From JAVBTR01 sp031556065 (lineage in GTDB: Bacteria > Bacillota > Clostridia > Christensenellales > Aristaeellaceae): 64,000 nt of DNA. Both the position numbers and the translations under genes were made by a program. Of this stretch, positions 1-8,089 are shown piece by piece; the stretch's first letter is position 1, and the number at the start of each line of letters is the position of its first letter. Below the pieces are notes generated by a model, which was not told where the DNA came from, did no database searches, and saw nothing but the letters and a program-made list of their open reading frames with translations. Where the stretch lies: NCBI GenBank assembly GCA_031556065.1, contig JAVBTR010000006.1, positions 55,949 through 119,948 of the forward strand. The letters are read 5' to 3'.

Positions 1-14
1 AAGGAGGAACGACT

Positions 15-827
15 ATGAAAATCGCGTATACTGGCTGGACCTGGCTGATTAACCATCAAGACAACCGCAAGTTCGATCTAGAGCAGGCCATTAAGGAATG
101 CAAGTATCTGGGTTATGATTATTTGGAAAACTTCGCCTTTATTGCGGATTTCTACGAGGATCCCAGTGAATTAAAGGCGCTGCTGGACAAATATGATGCC
201 CAGATGGTGAATCTATACGGGCATTTCGGCGATAAGCCGGAAGAGGATTACGCCCGCTGTGTAAAGCAGATCGATTTCCTTAAGGCCATTGGCGGAACCC
301 ATTACAACTGCCAGGGCAGCTGCTGGAATGAAGCGCCCTTCAGGCGGCCGTTGGACGAACAAAAGGTAACAATGTATGCAGAGCTTTCCAATAAGCTAGG
401 GGCCTACTGCAAGGAAAAGGGCGTAACGCTGTGCTTCCATCCCCATGCCAATTCCGCTGTGTTTGAAAGGGATCAGATTGAGTTTTTTGTGAAGCATACG
501 GACGCTAATCTGGTAAGCCTGTGCTTGGATACGGCTCACACCACCATTGCGGACATGAATGCGGCCGAGGCATTTGAGCAGTTCGCAGACCGCATTGGTT
601 ATGTGCACTTAAAGGACGTGGATCCTACTCAGGCCAAGAGCGATCGGCCCATGAGTGCGTTCAGGGCGCTGGGACTGGGCACGGTGGATTTTGTCGGCGT
701 GGTGAATGTGCTGAAGAAGCATGGGTATGATGGGGTGCTTTGCGTGGAATTGGATAACCCGGAGGTGTGCAACTACAACTCTGCAGAGGTTTCCCGTAAG
801 TACATCAAAAATGCACTGAAAATGTAG
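15..827 (+). CDS. Sugar phosphate isomerase/epimerase family protein (TIM barrel)
   Basis: This 270-residue protein looks like a member of the xylose-isomerase-like TIM-barrel superfamily (IolE/hydroxypyruvate isomerase type), which isomerises or epimerises sugar derivatives at a divalent metal centre. Seen in the sequence: the metal-site strand motifs CFHPHANS (about residue 140), LCLDTAHT (about 169), YVHLKDVD (about 196) and CVELDNP near the C-terminus, in the usual order and at full family length. The start is fixed by AAGGAGG at the very edge of the window, seven bases upstream. The upstream neighbour is outside the window, so operon membership is unknown. The gene ends in a hairpin shared with the convergent transporter operon. 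Substrate cannot be inferred from the sequence alone. Confidence 0.85.
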   Translation: MKIAYTGWTWLINHQDNRKFDLEQAIKECKYLGYDYLENFAFIADFYEDPSELKALLDKYDAQMVNLYGHFGDKPEEDYARCVKQIDFLKAIGGTHYNCQGSCWNEAPFRRPLDEQKVTMYAELSNKLGAYCKEKGVTLCFHPHANSAVFERDQIEFFVKHTDANLVSLCLDTAHTTIADMNAAEAFEQFADRIGYVHLKDVDPTQAKSDRPMSAFRALGLGTVDFVGVVNVLKKHGYDGVLCVELDNPEVCNYNSAEVSRKYIKNALKM

Positions 828-884
828 GGTGAAGGGTTTCGGCCCTTGATAGAAGATTAAAAGAAGGCGACAAACTGAATAATA

Positions 885-922
885 AAGAGGGCAGCTGCAA
901 GTTGATGCGGCTGCCCTCTCTT
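885..922. terminator. Bidirectional terminator between convergent genes
   Basis: Arms GAGGGCAGC (887-895) and GCTGCCCTC (910-918) form a strong GC stem with flanking A/T pairs. The leftward strand reads into a U-rich stretch after the stem, and the rightward side is weaker. It lies between the isomerase-like gene and the end of the permease operon, so it can serve both. Confidence 0.75.
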
Positions 923-932
923 AAAAATCCCC

Positions 933-1895
933 TTACCTTTCCTCTCGGAAGTAGTTGACGCCGCAGGCGGCAGGCTGCTGGTTCTCCTTCTTCATACGAA
1001 TGGAGGACACCACCAGCACAATGCACGTTACCACAAAGGGCAGCATGGAGAAAATAGATGAGGGGATATTGATTACGCTGGCAGGCACATAAAGCCTTAA
1101 CACGCTTAACGCGCCGAAAGCCAGGCTGCCCACAATGGCACGCAGAGGCTTCCAGGAGGCGAAGATAACCAGCGCCACTGCGATCCAGCCCTGGCCGCTA
1201 ATAATGTTGGGCTGCCAGTTGCCAACGCAGGTGACCAGGGCGATATATACGCCGCCCAGGGCGCAGATGCCGCCCCCAAGCAATACGTGAATATACTTAT
1301 ACCGCGTTACATTGACGCCCATGGCATCGGCTGCCGCAGGGTTTTCACCAATGGCTCGCAGGTTAAGGCCCGTGTGGGTACGGTTAAAATAAATGTACAA
1401 GGCAATGGCAATGGCTACAGCTAAATAGGTAATAATGCTTTGGTTGAACAGCAGCTTTCCGATCACGGGAAGGTTGGTGAGAAAACCCATGTTCAAAGGC
1501 AGAAGCGCATCCTTAACCCCCTTGGAAAGGGCCAAGGTCTCTACAGAGGCGAACTTGATATTCTGCCCAATAAAGTTGGCAGCGCCGGTGCCGAAAATGG
1601 TCAGGGTCAAGCCGGTTACGTTTTGGTTGGCGTGGAGGGTGACAGTCAAAAACGCGAACAGCAGCGAAGAGAGCACCCCAGCTGCAAATCCGGCCACAAT
1701 GGCCAGAAACGCGTTCTGGGTAGCCATAACCACTGCGTAGGAGCAAATAGCGCCCATGTACATAATGCCTTCCACGCCCAGGTTCATGCTGCCGGATTTC
1801 TGCGTAAGAATCTCACCCAGAGTACCAAGCAAAAGCGGCGTGCCAGCCAGAATTGCCGCGTAAAGGAAGGATTGCACATAATTAACAAATTCCAT
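933..1895 (-). CDS. ABC transporter permease, nucleoside/BMP type (NupQ-like)
   Basis: A 320-residue integral membrane permease of the branched-chain-type ABC family, with about eight to nine hydrophobic segments. It corresponds to the second permease of BMP-dependent nucleoside importers such as B. subtilis NupNOPQ. The motif LGVEGIMYMGA near residue 38 and GENPAAADAMGVNV near residue 182 (the cytoplasmic EAA-like loop contacting the ATPase) are typical. Its ATG overlaps the stop codon of the preceding permease by one base, so the two are translationally coupled. It is the last gene of the xpt operon. The assignment to nucleoside or purine uptake is inferred from family and from linkage to xpt. 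Confidence 0.88.
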   Translation of the reverse strand: MEFVNYVQSFLYAAILAGTPLLLGTLGEILTQKSGSMNLGVEGIMYMGAICSYAVVMATQNAFLAIVAGFAAGVLSSLLFAFLTVTLHANQNVTGLTLTIFGTGAANFIGQNIKFASVETLALSKGVKDALLPLNMGFLTNLPVIGKLLFNQSIITYLAVAIAIALYIYFNRTHTGLNLRAIGENPAAADAMGVNVTRYKYIHVLLGGGICALGGVYIALVTCVGNWQPNIISGQGWIAVALVIFASWKPLRAIVGSLAFGALSVLRLYVPASVINIPSSIFSMLPFVVTCIVLVVSSIRMKKENQQPAACGVNYFREER

Positions 1896-3001
1896 TACTT
1901 TACCCCCTTAATGACGACGATCCGATAGCGGACAAAGAAGGCAGAACCCAGTACGAAGAACAGAATAATTCCCTGCAAAATATCGCCCATAGCGGAAGGA
2001 ATATTGTACTGGGTCTGAATGACGGAGCAGCCCTTTTGCATAATCGCGAAGAGAAAGGATACAAACAGAATAATCGTCGGAGAAAGCTTCGAAAGCCAAG
2101 CAATGGATATGGCTGTAAAGCCCCGGCCATTGGCGATCTGCTCGGTTAACTGGCGATCCGGCCCCGCTACCTGCAGCATGCCCGCCAGGCCACAAATGCC
2201 TGCGGATAACAGCATGGTGCGGAAGATGATCTTGTTAACGGGCATCCCCGCATAGCGGGCGGTATTTACGTTTTCGCCCACCACAGACAATTCATAGCCC
2301 TGCTTGGTGTATTTAAGGTAAACGCTCAAGACCACTACCAGCACCAACATCACGATCCAGCCAATATGTACCCCTCCAATAAAGGGAATGGGCACCTCCG
2401 GCAGCCGGGCGTTTTTCACAAACCGGGGCATGGCAGAAAAGCCGCTCATGGTAGGATCACGCCATGGGCCTTCCTTAAGGAATTGGATGATGTAAAGAAC
2501 GATGTAGTTGAGCATTAGGGTGAACAGGGTTTCATTGGTACCGAAGCGGACCTTGAAAAACGCGGGAATTAGCCCCCAGAGCCCAGCGCCCACAAAAGCG
2601 GCTGCGGCCATGGCTACAATTAAAAGCCACTGAGGCATTTCGTTGTGGAAATAGGCGAAATAGCTGGCACAGATTGCGCCCACGCAAATTTGCCCCTCCG
2701 CGCCGATGTTCCAAAAACGCATTTTAAAAGCCAAAGTGACACCCAGGGAGGTAACGCATAGGGGAATCATCATCTTGATGGTTTCCTTTTGCATAGCCAC
2801 GGACCCTAACGCCCCTTCGATCAGCGTGCCATAAACGGAGATGGGGTTGTGGCCCATGAAAAGCAAGAAAACACCGCCGGTAATCAGGCCGAACAAAATC
2901 GGTACCAGCTGATAGATAACTGCCTGGGTGCGGGTCAGCCTTGTGCGGTATTGAATATAGAACCGGGGCATGTGGCTAAGGGCTCTTTTCATGCTAGGCA
3001 T
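1895..3001 (-). CDS. ABC transporter permease, nucleoside/BMP type (NupP-like)
   Basis: A 368-residue membrane protein, partner of the adjacent permease. A basic N-terminal tail is followed by about nine to ten hydrophobic segments. The motif FWNIGAEGQICVGA near residue 100 and GENVNTARYAGMPVN near residue 245 (coupling loop) are characteristic of nucleoside ABC permeases. I place the start at the ATG at 3001, because an AGGAGG lies six bases upstream. The ATGs at 3016 and 3007 are too far from or too close to that site. With this start the gene overlaps the end of the ATPase gene by eight bases. The heterodimer of the two permeases would form the membrane channel. Confidence 0.88.
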   Translation of the reverse strand: MPSMKRALSHMPRFYIQYRTRLTRTQAVIYQLVPILFGLITGGVFLLFMGHNPISVYGTLIEGALGSVAMQKETIKMMIPLCVTSLGVTLAFKMRFWNIGAEGQICVGAICASYFAYFHNEMPQWLLIVAMAAAAFVGAGLWGLIPAFFKVRFGTNETLFTLMLNYIVLYIIQFLKEGPWRDPTMSGFSAMPRFVKNARLPEVPIPFIGGVHIGWIVMLVLVVVLSVYLKYTKQGYELSVVGENVNTARYAGMPVNKIIFRTMLLSAGICGLAGMLQVAGPDRQLTEQIANGRGFTAISIAWLSKLSPTIILFVSFLFAIMQKGCSVIQTQYNIPSAMGDILQGIILFFVLGSAFFVRYRIVVIKGVK

Positions 3002-4514
3002 AAACATCCTCCTCATCGGTGGTATCTCCGGCCATTTTCATACCAAGCAGCGCTTTGGTGGTGTATTTGGCTGGTACAATGGCTGTTACACGGCCGCCGC
3101 ACATCACCATGATCCTGTCGCAAAGGGAAAGGAGCACATCCAAATCCTCGCCCACGAACAACACCCCAACGCCCTTTTTCTTTTGCTCGTTGAGCATGTC
3201 ATAGATCATCATACTGGCGCCAATGTCCAGCCCGCGAACGGGGTAGGCGGTAATCAGCACACGGGGGGCGGCGTTGATTTCTCGGCCCAGAAGCACTTTT
3301 TGCACATTGCCGCCGGAAAGCTTTTGCACTGGTACGTTAATGGAAGGGGTGGCGATTGCCAAATCCTTTACCATTTGCTCCGCTTCCTTGCGAGAATTGC
3401 TGCGGTTTAAAATAAGTCCCTTGCCTTGGTGACGGTACTTTTTAAGCAAAAGATTATCGGGAATATTCATGCCCCCTACCAAGCCCATCCCCAAACGATC
3501 CTCGGGGATAAAGGCCATGGAAACGCCCCGCTTGATGATCTCCTGCGGACTAAGACCCGCAATGTTTTGCTTATCCAGCAGGATAGCCCCGCCGGAAATA
3601 GATTGCAGGCCTGTAATGGCCTCACAAAGGGCTTTCTGGCCGGAACCCGCCACACCGGCAATCCCCAGAATTTCTCCCTGGTTAAGCTCGAAAGAAACAT
3701 CCTCCAATAAGGTGGTGCCATCCGTGTTTTTAGCGGACAGCTGGTGCACGTCTAAAATCCGCTTTCCGGCAGGCATTTCCAATCGATGCACATCCAAATC
3801 CACTGCATGGCTCACCATCAACTCTGTAAGGGAATAGCGGTCTGCCTCGTCTGTTTGAATGGTGCCAACACTTTTACCCTTGCGTAAAACCGTTACCCGG
3901 TCGGAAATGGCCAGCACTTCATCCAGTTTATGGGTGATGATGATGATGGATTTGCCTTGATCCCGCATAATTCTTAAAATGGTGAACAGGTTTTCGATTT
4001 CGATGGGGGTCAAAACTGCGGTGGGCTCATCCAGGATCAGCACCTCCGCCCCACGGGCCAAAACCTTTACGATTTCAACCGCCTGTTTTTCGCTAACGGA
4101 CATGTTGTAGATTTTTTTGTCCAAATCTACCTTTAGGCTCAGCTCTTTCACCAGGGAATCGATGTCCTTCAGGTCGCCTTTTTTTGCACCCAAAAGAATG
4201 TTTTCACGGGCGGTAAAAACCTCCACCAGCTTAAAATGTTGATGGATCATGCCAATGCCAAGATCAATGGCATCTCTGGGCGAGCGGATAGTAACAGGCT
4301 TGCCGCCCAGAAAGATCATGCCTGCATCCGGCTGGTAAATGCCGGAAAGCATGTTCATTAATGTGGTTTTGCCGGAACCGTTTTCGCCTAAAAGCGCAAG
4401 AATTTCCCCTTTGTTCACTTCCAGATCGATATGATCGTTGGCTACAACGGGGCCAAAACGCTTGCTAAGTCCATGAAGCTCAATCGCGGCGCTTGAAACA
4501 GGAGGAATCGACAT
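2994..4514 (-). CDS. ABC transporter ATP-binding protein, two nucleotide-binding domains (NupO-like)
   Basis: A 506-residue tandem ATPase of the sugar/nucleoside importer class (RbsA/MglA architecture). The first half has a complete Walker A (GENGSGKTT, about residue 43), a family-typical signature SVSEKQAVEIV and Walker B VLILDEPTAVLT. The second half has a degenerate Walker A (GVAGSGQKAL) but a good signature, LSGGNVQKVLLGRE. This asymmetry is normal for the family. It powers import through the two permeases encoded immediately downstream. An 84-base gap containing a 12-bp perfect hairpin separates it from the upstream binding-protein gene, which would allow the binding protein to be made in excess. 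Confidence 0.92.
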   Translation of the reverse strand: MSIPPVSSAAIELHGLSKRFGPVVANDHIDLEVNKGEILALLGENGSGKTTLMNMLSGIYQPDAGMIFLGGKPVTIRSPRDAIDLGIGMIHQHFKLVEVFTARENILLGAKKGDLKDIDSLVKELSLKVDLDKKIYNMSVSEKQAVEIVKVLARGAEVLILDEPTAVLTPIEIENLFTILRIMRDQGKSIIIITHKLDEVLAISDRVTVLRKGKSVGTIQTDEADRYSLTELMVSHAVDLDVHRLEMPAGKRILDVHQLSAKNTDGTTLLEDVSFELNQGEILGIAGVAGSGQKALCEAITGLQSISGGAILLDKQNIAGLSPQEIIKRGVSMAFIPEDRLGMGLVGGMNIPDNLLLKKYRHQGKGLILNRSNSRKEAEQMVKDLAIATPSINVPVQKLSGGNVQKVLLGREINAAPRVLITAYPVRGLDIGASMMIYDMLNEQKKKGVGVLFVGEDLDVLLSLCDRIMVMCGGRVTAIVPAKYTTKALLGMKMAGDTTDEEDVYA

Positions 4515-4550
4515 AGGGTGGACGCTCCTTTCGTAAAGGGATTAAAACCA

Positions 4551-4586
4551 TTAAAAGCCGGGAAGTATTCGCTCCCCGGCTTTTAA
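4551..4586 (-). terminator. Intra-operon hairpin between binding protein and ATPase genes
   Basis: Arms TTAAAAGCCGGG (4551-4562) and CCCGGCTTTTAA (4575-4586) form a perfect 12-bp stem with a 12-base loop. In the leftward direction the stem ends in a short U-run. Such hairpins after the binding-protein gene commonly cause partial termination or protect the upstream mRNA. Here it would raise the ratio of binding protein to transporter. Function is inferred. Confidence 0.7.
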
Positions 4587-4598
4587 ATTGACATTTGA

Positions 4599-5693
4599 TT
4601 AGTCTACCACAACGCCTTTAACCAGCAGATTGGACATGAAAGCACCGGTGATGTCGCCATCGGACAGCTTTTCGCCCGCGGCCACAGCCAGTTCGCCTTT
4701 GTTGTTGTAGATTTCGCCGGTGAACACATCCCATTCGCCGGATACGATCTTGGCCCGAGCAGCTTCAATAGCTTCAGCGGTGCCTTCGGCGCAGTTGGCG
4801 GAAAGAGGGCTGATGTCCACAAAGCCTTCGGCCAAGCCGGGGAAGTAGTTTACACATTCCCAGGTGCCATCGATGAGGTCTTTTACTTCCATGGTATAGA
4901 ACACGCCCCAGTTCCAGATGGGAGCAGTCAAGTGCCCTTCGGGGGCATTGGGAGTCATGTCACGGTTATAGCCGCAACCCCATTTACCCGCTTGCTCGGC
5001 AGCGACCTGAGGCATGTCGGAGTCGCAGTGTTGGGCGATTACGTCGCAGCCAATAGCCAGAAGTGCTTCGGCGGTCTGCTTTTCCAAGGTAGGATCGCCC
5101 CAGGAGTTGATGTATTTGACGTGCACAGTAACATCGGGGTTCACGCTCTGGGCGCCTAGGGTAAAGGCGTTGATGCCGCCGTTGACTTCCGCCAGATCGG
5201 GGAAGGCAGCCACAAAGCCCAGTTGGTTGGATTCGGTGCGCATACCTGCGGCGATGCCGGCCAGGTAGCGGGATTGATAAATGCGGCCAAAGTAATTGTT
5301 GAAGTTTTCGCCATTGTTCATGAAGCCAGAGCAATGGGAGAAGATCACTTCAGGGAATTCTTCGGCCATTTCATCCATGAAGTTCATGTAGCCCCAGGAA
5401 TTGCCGAAAATGATATGGCAACCGGCATCCACTAATTCGCGGATGGCACTTTCCACTTCGGCGTTTTCGGGAACATTGAACTTATAAAGAACCTGCTTCT
5501 CGCTTAAACCAAGGTTAGTCCGCATGGTTTCCAGACCATTGTAGTGGGCACCAGTGAAACCATCGTCTTTGGGGCCAATAAAAACAGCGCCAACGATAAT
5601 TTCATCCTTGGGAATGGCTTCAAAAGCCAACGCGGAAACAGCCAACAGGGACAGAAGAACAACCAGAGCCAGGGCAACGAGTTTCTTAGACAT
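4599..5693 (-). CDS. BMP family extracytoplasmic binding protein (nucleoside/purine ABC importer)
   Basis: A 364-residue substrate-binding protein of the basic membrane protein (BMP/Med, PnrA-like) family. It has a hydrophobic signal peptide (residues 1-23) and then the family start GAVFIGPKDDGFTGAHYNG, in which aromatic and acidic residues contact nucleosides. An internal HIIFGNSWGYM and a late NWGVFYTMEVKDLIDG are also characteristic. Unusually for a Gram-positive binding protein there is no lipobox cysteine. The peptide ends SALA-FEA, a signal peptidase I site. The gene lies 43 bp downstream of xpt, with the ATPase and permeases following, so it is the ligand receptor of that importer. Purine nucleosides are the likely ligand class. 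Confidence 0.9.
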   Translation of the reverse strand: MSKKLVALALVVLLSLLAVSALAFEAIPKDEIIVGAVFIGPKDDGFTGAHYNGLETMRTNLGLSEKQVLYKFNVPENAEVESAIRELVDAGCHIIFGNSWGYMNFMDEMAEEFPEVIFSHCSGFMNNGENFNNYFGRIYQSRYLAGIAAGMRTESNQLGFVAAFPDLAEVNGGINAFTLGAQSVNPDVTVHVKYINSWGDPTLEKQTAEALLAIGCDVIAQHCDSDMPQVAAEQAGKWGCGYNRDMTPNAPEGHLTAPIWNWGVFYTMEVKDLIDGTWECVNYFPGLAEGFVDISPLSANCAEGTAEAIEAARAKIVSGEWDVFTGEIYNNKGELAVAAGEKLSDGDITGAFMSNLLVKGVVVD

Positions 5694-5736
5694 GCAGGTT
5701 CCTCCTACTAAATATTAAATGGGGCGGTTTATTTGA

Positions 5737-6315
5737 TCAATCGTCTTTCAGGGTGAGTCCACCATTTTTCACACTTTGAACGATTGCCAAAGACTTAAGA
5801 TTGATGTTCTTTTCCCGAAGCCTGCGGCCACCGGGCATGAACCCCTTTTCGATGGCGATACCCACGCCAATGACTTCCGCTTCCACCTGCTGGCAAAGCA
5901 TCATCATGCCTTCCACAGCTTGTCCGTCGGCAAGAAAATCGTCGATGATCAGAACCTTGGAGCCTGCGGGAATGTATTTCTTGTCGATGCGGATTACGTT
6001 TTGGGATTTGTGGGTGAAGGAGTACACAGGCGCTTGGGCCACGTTGCCATTTTGTACGACTGTAACGCTTTTTTTGGCGAAAACCACGGGCAGATCGTCA
6101 AGTGCCTGGGCTGTCATCATGGAAATGGCGATGCCGCTGGATTCTACAGTGAGGATGACATCGGGTTTTTCGCTGCGGAAATAATCGGCTAAGGCCTGCC
6201 CTATGGCACGGGTGAGCTTGGTGTCGATTCGATGGTTTAAAAACATGTCCACCTTGACAATATCGGGCGCGATGGCGGTGCCATATTGGAGGATTGCTTC
6301 CTTTAATGCCTGCAT
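5737..6315 (-). CDS. xpt: Xanthine phosphoribosyltransferase
   Basis: A 192-residue cytoplasmic enzyme converting xanthine and PRPP to XMP in purine salvage. The PRPP-binding loop VLIIDDFLADGQA is at residues 121-133, and the N-terminal pattern MQALKEAIL matches known Xpt proteins. I choose the ATG at 6315 because GAGGTG lies five bases upstream. The in-frame ATG at 6330 would add five residues and overlaps that site. It is the first gene of an operon with a BMP-type importer, coupling uptake to salvage. A promoter and a candidate pair of PurBoxes lie upstream, and I see no purine riboswitch in the short leader. Confidence 0.93.
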   Translation of the reverse strand: MQALKEAILQYGTAIAPDIVKVDMFLNHRIDTKLTRAIGQALADYFRSEKPDVILTVESSGIAISMMTAQALDDLPVVFAKKSVTVVQNGNVAQAPVYSFTHKSQNVIRIDKKYIPAGSKVLIIDDFLADGQAVEGMMMLCQQVEAEVIGVGIAIEKGFMPGGRRLREKNINLKSLAIVQSVKNGGLTLKDD

Positions 6316-6335
6316 AAACACACCTCGCATTTTTA

Positions 6336-6379
6336 AATACCGAACGTTTTGACAAAATACCTTTATATTGTACAGGATT
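6336..6379 (-). promoter_or_regulatory. Candidate PurR operator (two inverted PurBoxes) at xpt
   Basis: Positions 6336-6348 read AATACCGAACGTT and match the Bacillus PurBox consensus AWWWCCGAACWWT at 12 of 13 positions. An inverted partner at 6367-6379 (ATTGTACAGGATT) matches the opposite orientation at about 10 of 13. The gap is 18 bases, close to the 16-17 of characterised PurR sites. The second box covers the -10 region. A PurR-like repressor is inferred and is not encoded in the window. Confidence 0.6.
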
Positions 6380-6394
6380 ATCCTAAAATTGCAA
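6367..6394 (-). promoter_or_regulatory. Promoter of the xpt operon
   Basis: Reading leftward, TTGCAA (6389-6394), a 16-base spacer and TACAAT (6367-6372). The spacer holds an odd-centred palindrome AGGATTATCCT (6374-6384). Transcription would start near 6360 and give a leader of about 45 bases. Confidence 0.7.
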
Positions 6395-6414
6395 GATGTT
6401 TTTCAAGTTATTTT

Positions 6415-6443
6415 TTGCTTTTTTTCGCTTTTTGGGATATAAT
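6415..6443 (+). promoter_or_regulatory. Promoter of the ROK kinase gene
   Basis: TTGCTT (6415-6420), 17 bases, TATAAT (6438-6443). It is divergent from the xpt promoter about 20 bases away, with an A/T-rich stretch between. Confidence 0.75.
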
Positions 6444-6472
6444 GATTCCACTAATTTGAAGGGGTTATGCGA

Positions 6473-7342
6473 ATGAAAATTGGCGCTTTAGAAGCAGGCG
6501 GAACGAAAATGGTTTGCTCCATCGGAGATGAAAACGGAAACGTTTTCGAGAAGGTTTCCTTTCCCACTAACACACCGGATGATTCCATGCCCAAGATAAT
6601 CGCTTTTTTTAAAGAGCGGGGGATCGACAAGCTGGGTATCGGCTCTTTTGGCCCCCTGGATCTAAACGTAGGTTCAAAAACCTATGGCAATATTACATCT
6701 ACCCCCAAACCCGGCTGGCATGATTATCCTTTGCTGGCCAACCTGAAGGCAGCTCTGGGTGTTCCTGTCGCCATTGATACGGATGTGAACGCCGCCGCCT
6801 GGGCGGAACACAAAATGGGAGCTGGAAAAGGTCTTGACAGCTGTGTGTATGTGACCGTGGGCACAGGGGTTGGCGGCGGTGTGGTGGTGGATGGCAAAAT
6901 GCTCCATGGCCTGGTACACCCGGAACTGGGGCATATGCTTTTAAGGTCCGACCCTAAAGACCCTCTTCCCCAAGGGGTCTGTCCCTACCACAAGAGCTGT
7001 CTGGAAGGACTGGCTGCCGGACCTTCCATTAAGGCGCGGTTCGATACTCCCGCGCAGGATTTGCCCAATGAGCATTTGGCCTGGGAGCTGGAGGCGGAAT
7101 ACCTGGCCCAAATGTGCGCTAACATTGTTTTGACCCTGTCCCCGGAGGTGATCGTTCTGGGAGGCGGCGTGATGCAGCAGATGCATTTGTTCCCACCTAT
7201 CCGCAAAAGAACCCAGGAATTGCTAAACGGCTACGTGGCGCATGAAAAGATCATGACCAATATAGATGAATACATTGTGCCGCCAGGGCTTGATACTAAC
7301 AGTGGGGTCACAGGGGCGCTTTTATTGGGTGCCCAAGCTTAA
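6473..7342 (+). CDS. ROK family fructokinase/glucokinase-type sugar kinase
   Basis: A 289-residue cytoplasmic sugar kinase. The N-terminal phosphate motif EAGGTK, the catalytic segment IDTDVNAAAW (Asp104 as probable base) and GTGVGGGVV are ROK hallmarks. The zinc site is H154 with C170, H173 and C176 (VCPYHKSC). The closest pattern is that of B. subtilis YdhR/GmuE fructokinases, so fructose-6-phosphate formation is the most likely reaction, but glucose or mannose cannot be excluded. The ATG at 6473 is preferred: GAAGGGG lies eight bases upstream, while the ATG at 6467 is almost on top of it. It is followed 18 bases later by the thioesterase gene, so the two are probably co-transcribed. Confidence 0.88.
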   Translation: MKIGALEAGGTKMVCSIGDENGNVFEKVSFPTNTPDDSMPKIIAFFKERGIDKLGIGSFGPLDLNVGSKTYGNITSTPKPGWHDYPLLANLKAALGVPVAIDTDVNAAAWAEHKMGAGKGLDSCVYVTVGTGVGGGVVVDGKMLHGLVHPELGHMLLRSDPKDPLPQGVCPYHKSCLEGLAAGPSIKARFDTPAQDLPNEHLAWELEAEYLAQMCANIVLTLSPEVIVLGGGVMQQMHLFPPIRKRTQELLNGYVAHEKIMTNIDEYIVPPGLDTNSGVTGALLLGAQA

Positions 7343-7360
7343 TTTTAGAAGGTGTTTAAT

Positions 7361-8089
7361 TTGCAAAAGACGTATTCGGAAACCAAACTGATCCGCACCC
7401 AGCACTGCGATTTTAACGGCACCTGGCGCATGAGTGATATTCTTCTTTCCATGCAGGAAGCTTCCGGCATGCACTCGGAGCTGTTGGGCGTGGGCCGGGA
7501 TGCGCTGATGGTCAAAAACCTGGTTTGGGTTTTATCAAGAAGCGAGGTGGTCATGGAGCGGTACCCTAGAATTGGCGAAACCGTGACCATTGAAACCTTT
7601 CCCATGAACAACCGCCGCTGGTTTTTTCCAAGATATTTTGTTTTTTACGATGAACAGAACAACATCATCGGTCGGGCGGGAACCCTTTGGGTGTTAATGG
7701 ATTTTGTACAGCGGAAGATGGCCGCTCCCGATGCGGCCATAGGCCTTTTGCCCGACAACTCGGATATGATCGCGCCTTTGGGCTTGCCTGGGAATATCGA
7801 CGATGTGGACGGCTCGATCCGCTCCTTTACAAGGCTGCCCAGCTACTATGACCTGGACGTAAACCAGCATGTGAACAACACCCGTTATGCGGACTGGCTT
7901 TGCGACGCCATTGGCATCGACGAAATGAAGAATAGACAACTTGCTCATCTTCTGATTCACTACGCGCACGAGGTGTTGCCAGGCAACGAAATGAACCTGA
8001 CACTTTACCAAAAAGAAGCCGCGTTCCGCCTTACGGGGGAACACGGCGAGGACAAGTATTTCGAAATCGGCGGATCGTTTATGCTTTAA
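7361..8089 (+). CDS. Acyl-ACP thioesterase (FatA/FatB-like)
   Basis: A 242-residue double hot-dog thioesterase that would release free fatty acids from acyl carrier protein. The first hot-dog contains FNGTWRMSDILLSMQEASG, and the second contains YYDLDVNQHVNNTRYADW, the motif of this family. Length is normal for bacterial members. The start is probably TTG at 7361, with AGAAGG eight bases upstream. The GTG at 7352 would lie inside that ribosome binding site. The 3' end overlaps the end of the convergent AraC-type gene by 11 bases. Confidence 0.87.
   Translation: MQKTYSETKLIRTQHCDFNGTWRMSDILLSMQEASGMHSELLGVGRDALMVKNLVWVLSRSEVVMERYPRIGETVTIETFPMNNRRWFFPRYFVFYDEQNNIIGRAGTLWVLMDFVQRKMAAPDAAIGLLPDNSDMIAPLGLPGNIDDVDGSIRSFTRLPSYYDLDVNQHVNNTRYADWLCDAIGIDEMKNRQLAHLLIHYAHEVLPGNEMNLTLYQKEAAFRLTGEHGEDKYFEIGGSFML

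Noticed and set aside
1435..1928. Rightward open frames within the permease gene.
   Set aside because: No binding sites and no recognisable motifs; they are shadows of the leftward permease.
6331..6466. A purine riboswitch was expected upstream of xpt.
   Set aside because: The predicted leader is only about 45 bases, and none of the conserved purine-aptamer loops is visible on either strand.
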